A DNA stretch of 64,000 bases. It comes from Corynebacterium pseudogenitalium. GTDB lineage: Bacteria; Actinomycetota; Actinomycetes; Mycobacteriales; Mycobacteriaceae. The stretch is taken from contig NZ_CP072934.1 of the NCBI RefSeq assembly GCF_024453815.1, positions 1,984,001 through 2,048,000 of the forward strand, given 5' to 3'. Below the pieces are notes generated by a model. It ran no database searches. It was not told the origin of the DNA and was given only the letters and a program-made list of their open reading frames with translations. Position 1 is the first letter of the stretch; each line of letters opens with the position of its first letter. This document shows positions 18,822 through 26,063 of the stretch, in pieces. A program made the translations under genes and the position numbers.

Positions 18822-19097
18822 ATGAACCCCCAGGTATACAACGCATTCCTCATCGTCGCCGGCATCTTCCTCGCCATCGGCTTCCTCGTGCTGGCCTGGC
18901 GAGTCATCGTCGGCCCCGACTCCATGGACCGCGTCCTCGGCAACGACGCCATCACCGCATCACTCCAATGCATGCTGGCCCTCTACATCTGCTGGACGCT
19001 CGACACCACCGTCGTCAACGTCATGATGGTGATCGCGCTCCTCGGCTTCATCGCCTCCCTGTCCGTCGCCCGCTTCCGCAAACGCGACAACTCTTAG
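18822..19097 (+). CDS. mrpF: Mrp antiporter subunit F
   Basis: 91 residues with three hydrophobic helices: AFLIVAGIFLAIGFLVLAW, ITASLQCMLALYICWTL and VVNVMMVIALLGFIASLSVA. Between the first two is the family motif VGPDSMDRVLGND, and the tail is basic (RFRKRDNS). It lies three bases after mrpE and 13 bases before mrpG, where AGGAAGG gives the next ribosome site. It is one of the small membrane subunits needed for antiporter assembly. Confidence 0.92.
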   Translation: MNPQVYNAFLIVAGIFLAIGFLVLAWRVIVGPDSMDRVLGNDAITASLQCMLALYICWTLDTTVVNVMMVIALLGFIASLSVARFRKRDNS

Positions 19098-19110
19098 GAA
19101 GGACCCACCA

Positions 19111-19533
19111 ATGACACTCGCATTCTTCCTCGACACCGCCTCCCTCGTCTTCATCCTCCCCGGCGCATTCATGGTGTTCTCCGCCGCCATCGGCACCGCC
19201 CGCTTCCAATCCACCATGGCGCGCATCCATGCCATCACGAAGCCCCAAACCACGGGGCTAGTCCTCATGATCATCGGCACGATTATTCGACTCTCGAATG
19301 GGCAGGCCGGAGGGGCCGCCGGCACCGGCGAGGCTGTCGGCGCCCACGAACTTCACGACATCGGCGTCATCCTCATCCTGCTCATCTTCGCCCTGATGAC
19401 CAACCCCGTCACCGCGCAGCGCCTCGGCCGCGTCGCCCGCCGCGAAGGCCTCTACGGCAACCCCGACACCCTAAGCCGCAACGACCGCCCCGCCGCCTAC
19501 CACCCCAAGCGCGTCGACCCCACCAAGAAGTAG
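19111..19533 (+). CDS. mrpG: Mrp antiporter subunit G
   Basis: 140 residues. MrpG features are ILPGAFMVFSAAIGTARF, then MARIHAITKPQTTGLVLMIIGTII, then a third helix IGVILILLIFALMTNPVTAQRLGRVA. A short hydrophilic C-terminal tail ends RVDPTKK. It closes the operon, completing A(B)-C-D-E-F-G order with B fused to A. No U-run terminator was found after it; the 288 bp convergent gap to the next gene is occupied by palindromic elements A1, B1 and A2. Confidence 0.93.
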   Translation: MTLAFFLDTASLVFILPGAFMVFSAAIGTARFQSTMARIHAITKPQTTGLVLMIIGTIIRLSNGQAGGAAGTGEAVGAHELHDIGVILILLIFALMTNPVTAQRLGRVARREGLYGNPDTLSRNDRPAAYHPKRVDPTKK

Positions 19534-19538
19534 GGTCT

Positions 19539-19619
19539 GCGCACCACATTCCTGGATTTCAGGAGGCCGCCTGGGCGTTTCCGCAGGTCGCACATTCGCC
19601 GCAATGGAATTTGGTGCGC
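19539..19619 (+). repeat. Palindromic element A1
   Basis: Family A copy. The outer arms are GCGCACCACATTCC and GGAATTTGGTGCGC, with the inner motif GCGTTTCCGCAGGTCG. It is the first of three elements after mrpG; a 12-nt linker follows. Confidence 0.8.
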
Positions 19620-19631
19620 TGTCTGGCCTGC

Positions 19632-19712
19632 CAGTGCCAAAGGACGCAACGCGCTTTTCACGACCTGGGCTTTTGCCTCCTCCCGCAACAAGAAGTGCGT
19701 CCTTTGGCACTG
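19632..19712 (-). repeat. Palindromic element B1
   Basis: Family B copy. The 17-18 nt outer arms are CAGTGCCAAAGGACGCA and TGCGTCCTTTGGCACTG. Read on the minus strand, the inside contains AAAAGCCCAGGTCGTGAAAA, nearly the same as in B2. The CCAGGTCG core is shared with family A. Confidence 0.85.
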
Positions 19713-19726
19713 CTACATGAGGACAA

Positions 19727-19804
19727 GCACCAAATTCCTGTATTCAGGTTGGGCGCGCACACAAAAGCCCAGGTCGCGCGCACCCCACGTGGGAATTTGG
19801 TGCG
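19727..19804 (+). repeat. Palindromic element A2
   Basis: Family A copy, arms GCACCAAATTCC and GGAATTTGGTGC. Its inside reads AAAAGCCCAGGTCG, closer to family B than to other A copies. It is joined to B1 by a 14-nt linker containing TGAGGAC, also present between B2 and A5. Confidence 0.8.
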
Positions 19805-19821
19805 CAGCAGCTAGGAAGGAC

Positions 19822-20955
19822 CTACTCCCAAGTCATCTCCTGCATCTCGGCGCAGGTCGCGGCGACGACGTCGTGCCAGGAGCCGGTCATCTCGTAGATG
19901 CGGCGTTGCCGCTGGTAGCCGGCGCCGCGTTGCATGATCTCCAGCACCAGGTTCAGCTCGCGCGTGCACCCAAGCTGCGCAGCCACAGGCTGCAGGGTGT
20001 CCACCAACGTAACGAGTTCGTCGCGGAGCCAGCGTTCGTCGGTGTCGCGGCTGGTGATCACCAGCGCGTCGAGGCCGTAGCGGGCCCCGCGCCACTTGTT
20101 TTCGGCGACGTGCCAGGGCTGGAGCGTGGGGAGGGCTTCGCCGGCGTCGAGAAGTTGGTCGTAGTAGACGACCAAGCAGTGAGTCAGTGCGACGACCGCG
20201 GCGAGTTCGCGCAGGTTGGAGGTGGCGTCGCTGATGCGGACTTCGATGGTGCCCCACTTGGCGGCGGGGCGGACGTCGAAGTGCATGGAGCCGGTGTGGT
20301 TGATCACGCCGGAGGTGCGCTGGTCGTCCATGAATTGGACCCATTCGGCCCAGCTCTGGAACTGATACGGCATGCCGGCGGTGGGAAGCTGCTGGTAGAG
20401 CATGGTGCGGTTGGAGGCGTACCCGGTGTCCAGCCCGTCCCAGCCCGGGCTGGAGGCGGAGAGGGCGAGCAGGTGCGGGTAGTGCGTCATCACCGCGTTG
20501 ATGATTGGCCAGACGCGGTCTTCGTGACTGATGCCGACGTGGCAGTGAATTCCCCACAGCAGCATTTGCTGACCCCAGTACTGAGTACGGTTGATCATTT
20601 CCTTGTAGGAAATTTTGGGGCTGAGGGTTTGCTCGCGGAAGTCGGAAAATGGGTGGCCGCCGCTGGCCCACAGGTCGAGGTCGCGGACGTCGGCTTCGGC
20701 GCGCACGACGGCCAGGCTTTCCGCCAGCGTATCGACGGCCTCTTTCGTGTTCTTACATACCGGGGTCACCAGCTCGACCGTGTTTTGGAGGAACTCCCGC
20801 TCGAGGTGCACGTTGGGGTTGGTGGCGGAGATGGCGTCGATAATTTCGGGGGCGCGGGGTACCAGGTCCCGCGTCTCCTTGTCTACGACGCAGATCTCCC
20901 ACTCCACTCCCAGTGTCGGCTCGGGGGAACGGGCGAACTCGCGGTATGGATCCAT
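19822..20955 (-). CDS. Glutamate-cysteine ligase-like enzyme (GCS2 / YbdK family)
   Basis: Carboxylate-amine ligase of 377 residues, the usual size for the GCS2 group, which couples ATP hydrolysis to amide formation (gamma-glutamylcysteine or related products). Landmarks are [12 protein letters not shown] near the N-terminus, [50 protein letters not shown] and [13 protein letters not shown]. The ATG at 20955 is chosen because the domain begins at once. A -10-like TAGACT lies eight bases before it and no ribosome site is visible, so the mRNA may be leaderless. Corynebacteria use mycothiol rather than glutathione, so the physiological product is uncertain. Confidence 0.85.
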   Translation of the reverse strand: MDPYREFARSPEPTLGVEWEICVVDKETRDLVPRAPEIIDAISATNPNVHLEREFLQNTVELVTPVCKNTKEAVDTLAESLAVVRAEADVRDLDLWASGGHPFSDFREQTLSPKISYKEMINRTQYWGQQMLLWGIHCHVGISHEDRVWPIINAVMTHYPHLLALSASSPGWDGLDTGYASNRTMLYQQLPTAGMPYQFQSWAEWVQFMDDQRTSGVINHTGSMHFDVRPAAKWGTIEVRISDATSNLRELAAVVALTHCLVVYYDQLLDAGEALPTLQPWHVAENKWRGARYGLDALVITSRDTDERWLRDELVTLVDTLQPVAAQLGCTRELNLVLEIMQRGAGYQRQRRIYEMTGSWHDVVAATCAEMQEMTWE

Positions 20956-20997
20956 AAGTAGCCAGTCTAAACGCTGCACTGGGCCCGCGCGGGGGTT

Positions 20998-21717
20998 TTA
21001 TTCTCCCGCGAGGACGACAGTGATCGCCTCCGGCTTCTCGACGGCCTCTCGCGGCAAACTCGTATTCGCCGGCACATCCGTCGTCGCCCGAGGCGTACCC
21101 CCGATCCGCTGCGCGAGCTCCGCCGCAACCGCGTCAGCGCCCGGAGTGTTCGGGTTGAAGAACACGAACGTCTGCGGGAACGCGCCATAGGTCTGCTCCG
21201 GCATGTTCATCGCGGCGGCATCGTTGGAGCGGTTCGCCACGTTGTACTGGGCGGCGAGGTCACCCGCGGTGCGGTTCGCCAGATCCGGGATGCCGGAGTT
21301 GTTGTAGACGTACACCTGCGCCTGCTCGCGAGCCAGACCGGCGGGGGCTGGGGCGGGCTGTTCGGCTGGCTGTGTCTGCTCAGCTGGCTTTTCCTGCTCA
21401 GTGGGTTTTTGCTCTTCGGTGGCTTGCTCTGACGGGCTCGCCGGCGCGCTAACCGCTGTTGTCGCTTGGGTTGCTTGGGCGGTCGTGGCTTCGGTGGTGC
21501 CCGGCGCGGCTGCCTCCTGACCGTCGCCCTTGTTCATGGCGTAAATGCCCCACAGCAGCAGAAGGGCGGCGACGGCCAGAAGGATCATCGCGACGCCCCG
21601 CTTCGGGAACGCCGCCGCCGGCGCCGCTTCGTAGTTTTGGTCGTAGTCGTCCTCTTCGGCGCGGCGGTGGGCGCCCTGGTACTCGTTCTCAGGATTCACA
21701 TTAGTCACATGCGCCAC
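20998..21717 (-). CDS. Membrane-anchored LytR_C-domain protein
   Basis: 239 residues. A charged cytosolic N-terminus of ~40 residues (rich in Glu, Asp, Tyr) is followed by one membrane helix, GVAMILLAVAALLLLWGIYA. A long Thr/Gln/Pro/Glu-rich linker then leads to a C-terminal LytR_C domain starting near AQVYVYNNSGIPDLANRTAGDL. LytR_C domains are found alone or at the end of LytR-CpsA-Psr wall-glycopolymer ligases; here the ligase domain is absent. The start is the GTG at 21717. Topology puts the domain outside the membrane, suggesting a cell-wall role; nothing more specific can be said. Confidence 0.82.
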   Translation of the reverse strand: MAHVTNVNPENEYQGAHRRAEEDDYDQNYEAAPAAAFPKRGVAMILLAVAALLLLWGIYAMNKGDGQEAAAPGTTEATTAQATQATTAVSAPASPSEQATEEQKPTEQEKPAEQTQPAEQPAPAPAGLAREQAQVYVYNNSGIPDLANRTAGDLAAQYNVANRSNDAAAMNMPEQTYGAFPQTFVFFNPNTPGADAVAAELAQRIGGTPRATTDVPANTSLPREAVEKPEAITVVLAGE

Positions 21718-21752
21718 TCTAAACGTTTTTGCAGACGTTTACATCTTCCCAC

Positions 21753-21832
21753 GCGCACCAAAATCCAGACTTTCGGGACGGCGACGAAGCATTCCCCCAG
21801 GTCGCTGGACTTGCGGGTAGGAATTTGGTGTC
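21753..21832 (+). repeat. Palindromic element A3
   Basis: Family A copy with a slightly degenerate left arm (GCGCACCAAAATCC) and right arm GGAATTTGGTG. The inside reads CATTCCCCCAGGTCGC. It lies between the LytR_C and DUF3263 genes. Confidence 0.78.
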
Positions 21833-21846
21833 AGGCCGACCGGTGC

Positions 21847-21926
21847 GCGCACCAAATTCCTGGGTTTGGAAGGGCTCCATTGCGTTTCCCCTGTTCGCAG
21901 TTTCGCACCGCCGGAATTTGGTGCGC
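21847..21926 (+). repeat. Palindromic element A4
   Basis: Family A copy with arms GCGCACCAAATTCC and GGAATTTGGTGCGC, inside GCGTTTCCCCTGTTCGC. It is 14 nt from A3. The ~115 bp from here to 22041 show no other element. Confidence 0.82.
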
Positions 21927-22041
21927 AAGCGGCTCGAAAACACTCCGGTCGAGGGGTCTTCAACCCGGGTCGGGGAACTTTTCCAGCTGGGATGGTCGGC
22001 GACCTGGGGAAACGGGTGCGGGGCTGAAGGCGTGGGTCCGG

Positions 22042-22257
22042 TCACCGGTCGCGGAGGCGCTGCAGGCGGCGCACGAGTTGGGGGAATTCGGAGAGGGCGG
22101 AGGGGTCGTCGAGAAGGAGGTTGAGTTTTTGATAGTAGCGAACCGGTGTAAGCCCGAGCTGCGTGGTGATGGCTTCCTCTTTGGCGCCGATGGCGCGCGG
22201 GGCGTGGGCCTCGAAGGTGAGGATGGCGCGGTCCGAATCTGAAAGCTGCTCAGGCAT
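22042..22257 (-). CDS. DUF3263 family small protein
   Basis: A 71-residue soluble protein. The whole length fits the actinobacterial DUF3263 pattern: [45 protein letters not shown], then [10 protein letters not shown]. The predicted helix-turn-helix-like layout ([13 protein letters not shown]) suggests DNA binding, but no function is known to me. The ATG at 22257 is preferred over upstream in-frame starts, which would overlap def. It is divergent from def with only 16 bp between start codons, so the two share a very compact promoter region. Confidence 0.85.
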   Translation of the reverse strand: MPEQLSDSDRAILTFEAHAPRAIGAKEEAITTQLGLTPVRYYQKLNLLLDDPSALSEFPQLVRRLQRLRDR

Positions 22258-22273
22258 GCCTATTATGGTAGCC

Positions 22274-22846
22274 ATGACCATTCGACCGATCGTTATTTAT
22301 GGCGACCCTGTCCTGCACAACCCGACGAAGCCGGTGGAGCAACCGGTCGAGGAGCTACAGGAACTCATTGCGGACATGCACGAAACCATGGACGCCGCCA
22401 ACGGCGTGGGCCTGGCCGCGAACCAGATTGGTGTGCCGCTGCGCCTGTTCGTGTACCACTGCCCTGACGGCGACACGATGCGCCGCGGCACCGTGATCAA
22501 CCCGGTGCTGGAGACCAGCGAGATCCCGAAGACCATGCCTCGCGACGACGGCGAGGACGACGAAGGCTGCCTGTCCGTTCCGGGCGAGGGCTTCCCCACC
22601 GGCCGCGCGGACTGGGCCAAGGTCACGGGCCTGGATGAAAACGGCAACGAGATTGAGGTCGAGGGCACTGGGTTCTTCGCGCGGTGTCTGCAGCATGAGG
22701 TCGGCCACCTGGACGGCTTCGTGTACACGGACGTGCTCACCGGCCGCTACAAGCGCGAGGCGAAGCGCGCGATCAAGGCGAACGGGTGGACGGAGCCGGG
22801 CAACACGTGGCTGCCGGGCACGGACGAAGACCCGTTCGGGCACTAA
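22274..22846 (+). CDS. def: Peptide deformylase
   Basis: Removes the formyl group from the N-terminal Met of new proteins; metal-dependent and cytosolic. It has 190 residues. The three signature motifs are present: [18 protein letters not shown] (metal Cys) and QHEVGHLDG (HExxH-type with two metal His and catalytic Glu). The opening is the family-typical [16 protein letters not shown]. The ATG at 22274 starts the domain directly. It is first in a tight forward run with the NAGS-like fragment, xthA and cls (gaps of 15, 9 and 2 bases). Confidence 0.96.
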   Translation: MTIRPIVIYGDPVLHNPTKPVEQPVEELQELIADMHETMDAANGVGLAANQIGVPLRLFVYHCPDGDTMRRGTVINPVLETSEIPKTMPRDDGEDDEGCLSVPGEGFPTGRADWAKVTGLDENGNEIEVEGTGFFARCLQHEVGHLDGFVYTDVLTGRYKREAKRAIKANGWTEPGNTWLPGTDEDPFGH

Positions 22847-22861
22847 GGCACTAACAGCAAG

Positions 22862-23389
22862 ATGTTCCGCCAAGAAGCGCCCGCTGTCGGGGGCAGGGTG
22901 ACGGTTCGCTACCGCACGGAGTCCGGGGTCAATGAGGCGATCGGGGAGGTCGTGGGGTTGGACCCGCTGCGGGTGCGCCGCCGCGATGGGCGCGAGGTGA
23001 CGATCACGGAACCGGTGGCGGTGCGTTCGCTGGCGCCGAAGACGGTTCGGAATTCGGAGATTCGTCGAAAAGAGGTGGAGCTCGCGGAGGCGAACCCGGC
23101 ACCGGTGCAGGAGTGGGTCGAGGGGTGGCTGGCCCGCGCGGGCGCCGCGAACCCGCAGGATAATACGGCAGTGCCGTTGGGCCCGTCGGCGGCACTCGCA
23201 CCGCTGCCACTCACCGAGCTCAAAGATTTTTACGACGCCCACTCCCTCCCAGTGCGCCTGTTGGTGCCGGAGCGCATCGGCAAGGCGGCGGAGAAGCACG
23301 CGGCGCGACACCCGGAGCTGTGGGAGGTCGGCCCGGAGGAGATCGTGGGCGATGACCATCATCGGCGGCGTGTCCTGCGTCTGCGCTAG
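22862..23389 (+). CDS. N-acetylglutamate-synthase-like (CG3035 family) N-terminal part, acetyltransferase domain missing
   Basis: 175 residues. The start resembles the N-terminal portion of the corynebacterial CG3035-type N-acetylglutamate synthase: a small beta-rich segment (VGGRVTVRYRTESG, IGEVVGLDPLRVRR), then SLAPKTVRNSEIRRKEVELAEA and WVEGWLARAG. It continues to LPVRLLVPERIGKAAEK and WEVGPEEIVGDD, then stops at VLRLR. As I recall the family, a GNAT acetyltransferase domain should follow, but xthA begins nine bases later. It is therefore either a truncated gene or a short variant with another role; acetyltransferase activity is not expected. The ribosome site is weak. Family assignment is from memory. 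Confidence 0.6.
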   Translation: MFRQEAPAVGGRVTVRYRTESGVNEAIGEVVGLDPLRVRRRDGREVTITEPVAVRSLAPKTVRNSEIRRKEVELAEANPAPVQEWVEGWLARAGAANPQDNTAVPLGPSAALAPLPLTELKDFYDAHSLPVRLLVPERIGKAAEKHAARHPELWEVGPEEIVGDDHHRRRVLRLR

Positions 23390-23398
23390 GATATTGGC

Positions 23399-24190
23399 AT
23401 GCGCATCGCCACTTGGAACGTGAACTCTGTACGTACGCGGGCGGAGAGGATCGCCGCTTTCCTCGACCGCAACGACGTCGACGTGTTGGCCATGCAGGAA
23501 ACGAAGACGAAGGACGCCACGTTCCCCTACTCAACGTTCGAGGCGGCGGGCTACGAGGTCGCACACGTGGGCTACGACCAGTGGAATGGTGTGGCCATCG
23601 CGTCGCGGGTGGGGCTGGAGAACGTGCGGACGCACTTTGAGCGCCAGCCGTCGTTCGCGAAGAAGGGAGATCCGGTTGTGGAGGCCCGGGCGGTTGGGGC
23701 GAGCTGTGGGGGCGTCGATATCTGGAGCTTGTACGTGCCGAACGGGCGCGAGATCGGCGACCCACACTACGAATACAAACTCGAGTTCCTCTACTCTCTG
23801 CGCGAGACCGTGGACCCGCAAACGTTGCAGCTGTTCACGGGCGATTTCAACATTGCGCCGCGCGACGAGGACGTGTGGGACATCGCCTGGTTTGAGGGCA
23901 AGACGCACGTCACGGAGCCGGAGCGCGCCGCGTTCCAGATGCTGCTGGAGTCCGGCTTGGAGGAGATCCGCCACGCGGACCCGTACTCGTTCTGGGATTA
24001 CAAGTCCATGCGCTTCCCCAAGAACGAAGGCATGCTCATCGACTTCCACTTAGCGACGCCCCCTCTCGCCCGCCGCCTGCAACAGGCTTGGGTGGACGTG
24101 GCGGAGCGCGACGGCAAGGGCGCATCGGATCACGCGCCCGTCATCGCTGATTACGACACCGCCGACCTCGCACTCGACCAGGTGCGGTAG
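23399..24190 (+). CDS. xthA: Exodeoxyribonuclease III (AP endonuclease)
   Basis: Base-excision repair nuclease that cleaves 5' of abasic sites and degrades from 3' ends; cytosolic and Mg-dependent. It has 263 residues, the normal length. Active-site blocks of the EEP fold are MRIATWNVNSVRTR (Asn), LAMQETK (metal Glu), LYVPNGREIGD (Tyr), FTGDFNIAPRDEDVWD (Asp, Asn), and the final SDHAPVIADYD (Asp-His pair). The ATG at 23399 starts the first strand. It follows the NAGS-like gene by nine bases and is two bases before cls. Confidence 0.96.
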   Translation: MRIATWNVNSVRTRAERIAAFLDRNDVDVLAMQETKTKDATFPYSTFEAAGYEVAHVGYDQWNGVAIASRVGLENVRTHFERQPSFAKKGDPVVEARAVGASCGGVDIWSLYVPNGREIGDPHYEYKLEFLYSLRETVDPQTLQLFTGDFNIAPRDEDVWDIAWFEGKTHVTEPERAAFQMLLESGLEEIRHADPYSFWDYKSMRFPKNEGMLIDFHLATPPLARRLQQAWVDVAERDGKGASDHAPVIADYDTADLALDQVR

Positions 24191-24192
24191 CC

Positions 24193-25677
24193 ATGTTGTC
24201 TCTGTTCAGTGGCCTCTCCCTGTGGCAGCTCATCGCCATGGGCATCGACTACGCCATCAAGTTCGTCATGATTGGCGTGGTGCCGTCGAACCGCAAGCCG
24301 TCGAGCGCGAACGCTTGGCTGCTGCTCATTCTGCTGCTCCCGTTCGTGGGCCTGCCGCTGTACCTGCTGATGGGGTCCAAGTACGTCTCGCAGCGGCGCC
24401 ACCGCATCCAGAAGGAAGCGAACGCCGTCCTCAACGACGTCTACTCCGACATCCCGGACATTCCCGCCGGTCAGCAGGTGAACCCGGAAGTGACCTCGAT
24501 GATCACGCTGAACCGCACCCTGACCGGCTTCCCCGCCGTGCACGGTAGCGCGGTCGCCATGTGGGCGGATTACGAGAAGACGATGGTGCGGATTGCGGAG
24601 CTCGTCGATAAGGCAGAAGAGTACGTCGACATCGAGATCTACGCCGTGGCCTGGGACAACACCACCGCCATTGTGTTTGAGGCGTTGGAGCGTGCTGTGG
24701 ACCGCGGCGTCCACGTCCGCCTCCTCTTCGACCACATCGGCTCCATGAAATACCCCGGCTTCCGCGCGCTCAAACGCCGCCTGACGAAGGCCGGCATCCA
24801 CTGGCACCTCATGCTCCCGCTGAGCCTGCTCAAGGGCCGCTTCCGCCGCCCGGATCTGCGCAACCACCGCAAACTCATCATTATCGACGGCCACACCGCC
24901 ATGATGGGCTCCATGAACCTCATCGACCGCACCTACCTCACCCGCCAACACCGCGCCGCCGGACGCCAATGGGTCGACGCCTTCGTGGAACTCCAAGGGC
25001 CAATCGTCACTTCCATCGAGGCGCTGTTCGCCGTGGACTGGTACTCCGAATCCGGCGAGCCCATCGAGCTCACCGCCCCTTTGGATCTCGGCGCCCCCGC
25101 AGACGCGAACCTGGTCCAGCTCATCCCCTCGGGACCCGGCTACCAGGCCGAACCGAACCTGCGGATGTTTAACACCCTCATCCACCACGCCAAAGAACAC
25201 CTGGTGCTGTGCTCCCCCTACTTCGTCCCCGAGGACTCACTGCTGGAGGCCATCACCACCGCCTGCTACCGCGGCGTGCGCGTGGACCTGCTCGTTGGCC
25301 AGAAGGCAGACCAGTTCATGGTGCAGCACGCCCAGTCCTCCTACTACCAACAACTCCTCGAGGCCGGTGTGCGCATCTGGGAGTTCCCCGCCCCCTACGT
25401 CCTGCACACCAAGTTCCTGCTCGTCGACCCCACCTCGAAGGAGCCCGGCGCCGCCGTCGGCGTGCTTGGGTCCTCCAACATGGACATTCGTAGTTTCTCA
25501 CTCAACTACGAAAGCTCACTCTTAATTTGCGACGGCCCCCTCCTCCGCAACCTCAACCAACTCGCCACCACGTACTTGTCGGTGACCCGCGAGCTCACGC
25601 TGGAGCGCTGGAACACGCGGCCGTGGTACCGCCGCTACATCGACAACGTGATGAAGCTGACCTCGGCGCTGCAGTAG
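24193..25677 (+). CDS. cls: Cardiolipin synthase (phospholipase D family)
   Basis: Makes cardiolipin from two phosphatidylglycerols in the plasma membrane. 494 residues. An N-terminal pair of hydrophobic segments (AMGIDYAIKFVMIGVVP, AWLLLILLLPFVGLPLYLLM) anchors it. Two HKD catalytic motifs follow: His225-x-Lys227-x4-Asp232 in NHRKLIIIDGHTAMMGSMNL, and His405-x-Lys407-x4-Asp412 in LHTKFLLVD, with GSSNMDIRS after it. The ATG lies two bases after xthA. Some corynebacteria make cardiolipin with a CDP-alcohol enzyme; this one is the bacterial two-HKD type. It ends at a convergent junction filled with palindromic elements B2, A5, A6 and A7. Confidence 0.94.
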   Translation: MLSLFSGLSLWQLIAMGIDYAIKFVMIGVVPSNRKPSSANAWLLLILLLPFVGLPLYLLMGSKYVSQRRHRIQKEANAVLNDVYSDIPDIPAGQQVNPEVTSMITLNRTLTGFPAVHGSAVAMWADYEKTMVRIAELVDKAEEYVDIEIYAVAWDNTTAIVFEALERAVDRGVHVRLLFDHIGSMKYPGFRALKRRLTKAGIHWHLMLPLSLLKGRFRRPDLRNHRKLIIIDGHTAMMGSMNLIDRTYLTRQHRAAGRQWVDAFVELQGPIVTSIEALFAVDWYSESGEPIELTAPLDLGAPADANLVQLIPSGPGYQAEPNLRMFNTLIHHAKEHLVLCSPYFVPEDSLLEAITTACYRGVRVDLLVGQKADQFMVQHAQSSYYQQLLEAGVRIWEFPAPYVLHTKFLLVDPTSKEPGAAVGVLGSSNMDIRSFSLNYESSLLICDGPLLRNLNQLATTYLSVTRELTLERWNTRPWYRRYIDNVMKLTSALQ

Positions 25678-25685
25678 TTCACTGG

Positions 25686-25766
25686 CAGTGCCAAAGGACG
25701 CAATTCCTGTTGGGGGAGGGGGTAAAAGACCAGGTCGTGAAAAGGGGGTTGCGTCCTTTGGCACTG
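25686..25766 (+). repeat. Palindromic element B2
   Basis: Family B copy. Perfect 18-nt arms, CAGTGCCAAAGGACGCAA and its complement, enclose AAAAGACCAGGTCGTGAAAA. It starts eight bases after the cls stop. Confidence 0.88.
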
Positions 25767-25778
25767 GGGTGAGGACGA

Positions 25779-25857
25779 GCGCACCAAATTCCCTCACAAC
25801 CGACCAGCGACCTGGGAAAACGCCGAGGCCCCGTGCTCGAACCCGGGAATTTGGTGT
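25779..25857 (-). repeat. Palindromic element A5
   Basis: Family A copy, arms GCACCAAATTCC and GGAATTTGGTG. The inner motif on the minus strand is GCGTTTTCCCAGGTCGC. The linker from B2 contains TGAGGAC, as between B1 and A2. Confidence 0.82.
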
Positions 25858-25872
25858 CCCCCCATCTAGCTA

Positions 25873-25954
25873 GACACCAGATTCCTGGATTTTCGCGAGC
25901 AAACCCTACGTTTCCTCAGGTCGCGCATTTGGGGTGAACTGGAATTTGGTGCGC
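25873..25954 (+). repeat. Palindromic element A6
   Basis: Family A copy, left arm GACACCAGATTCC (one change) and right arm GGAATTTGGTGCGC; inside ACGTTTCCTCAGGTCGC. The preceding linker contains CTAGCTAG. Confidence 0.8.
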
Positions 25955-25969
25955 GCCCTCACACGCCAA

Positions 25970-26045
25970 ACACCAAATTCCCCCACGACCGACCAGCGAC
26001 CTGGGAAAACGCCGGAACCCTAGCCAAAACCAAGGAATTTGGTGC
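25970..26045 (-). repeat. Palindromic element A7
   Basis: Family A copy. The minus-strand inner motif is GCGTTTTCCCAGGTCGCTGG, the same as in A5. Its right arm ends 18 bases before the metalloprotease stop. Confidence 0.82.
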
Positions 26046-26063
26046 GTCGGGCGAATAAGCGAC

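Noticed and set aside
19539..19804. Family A/B elements as ordinary rho-independent terminators
   Set aside because: No U-run follows the arms, they come in arrays, and one group lies in a divergent promoter gap.
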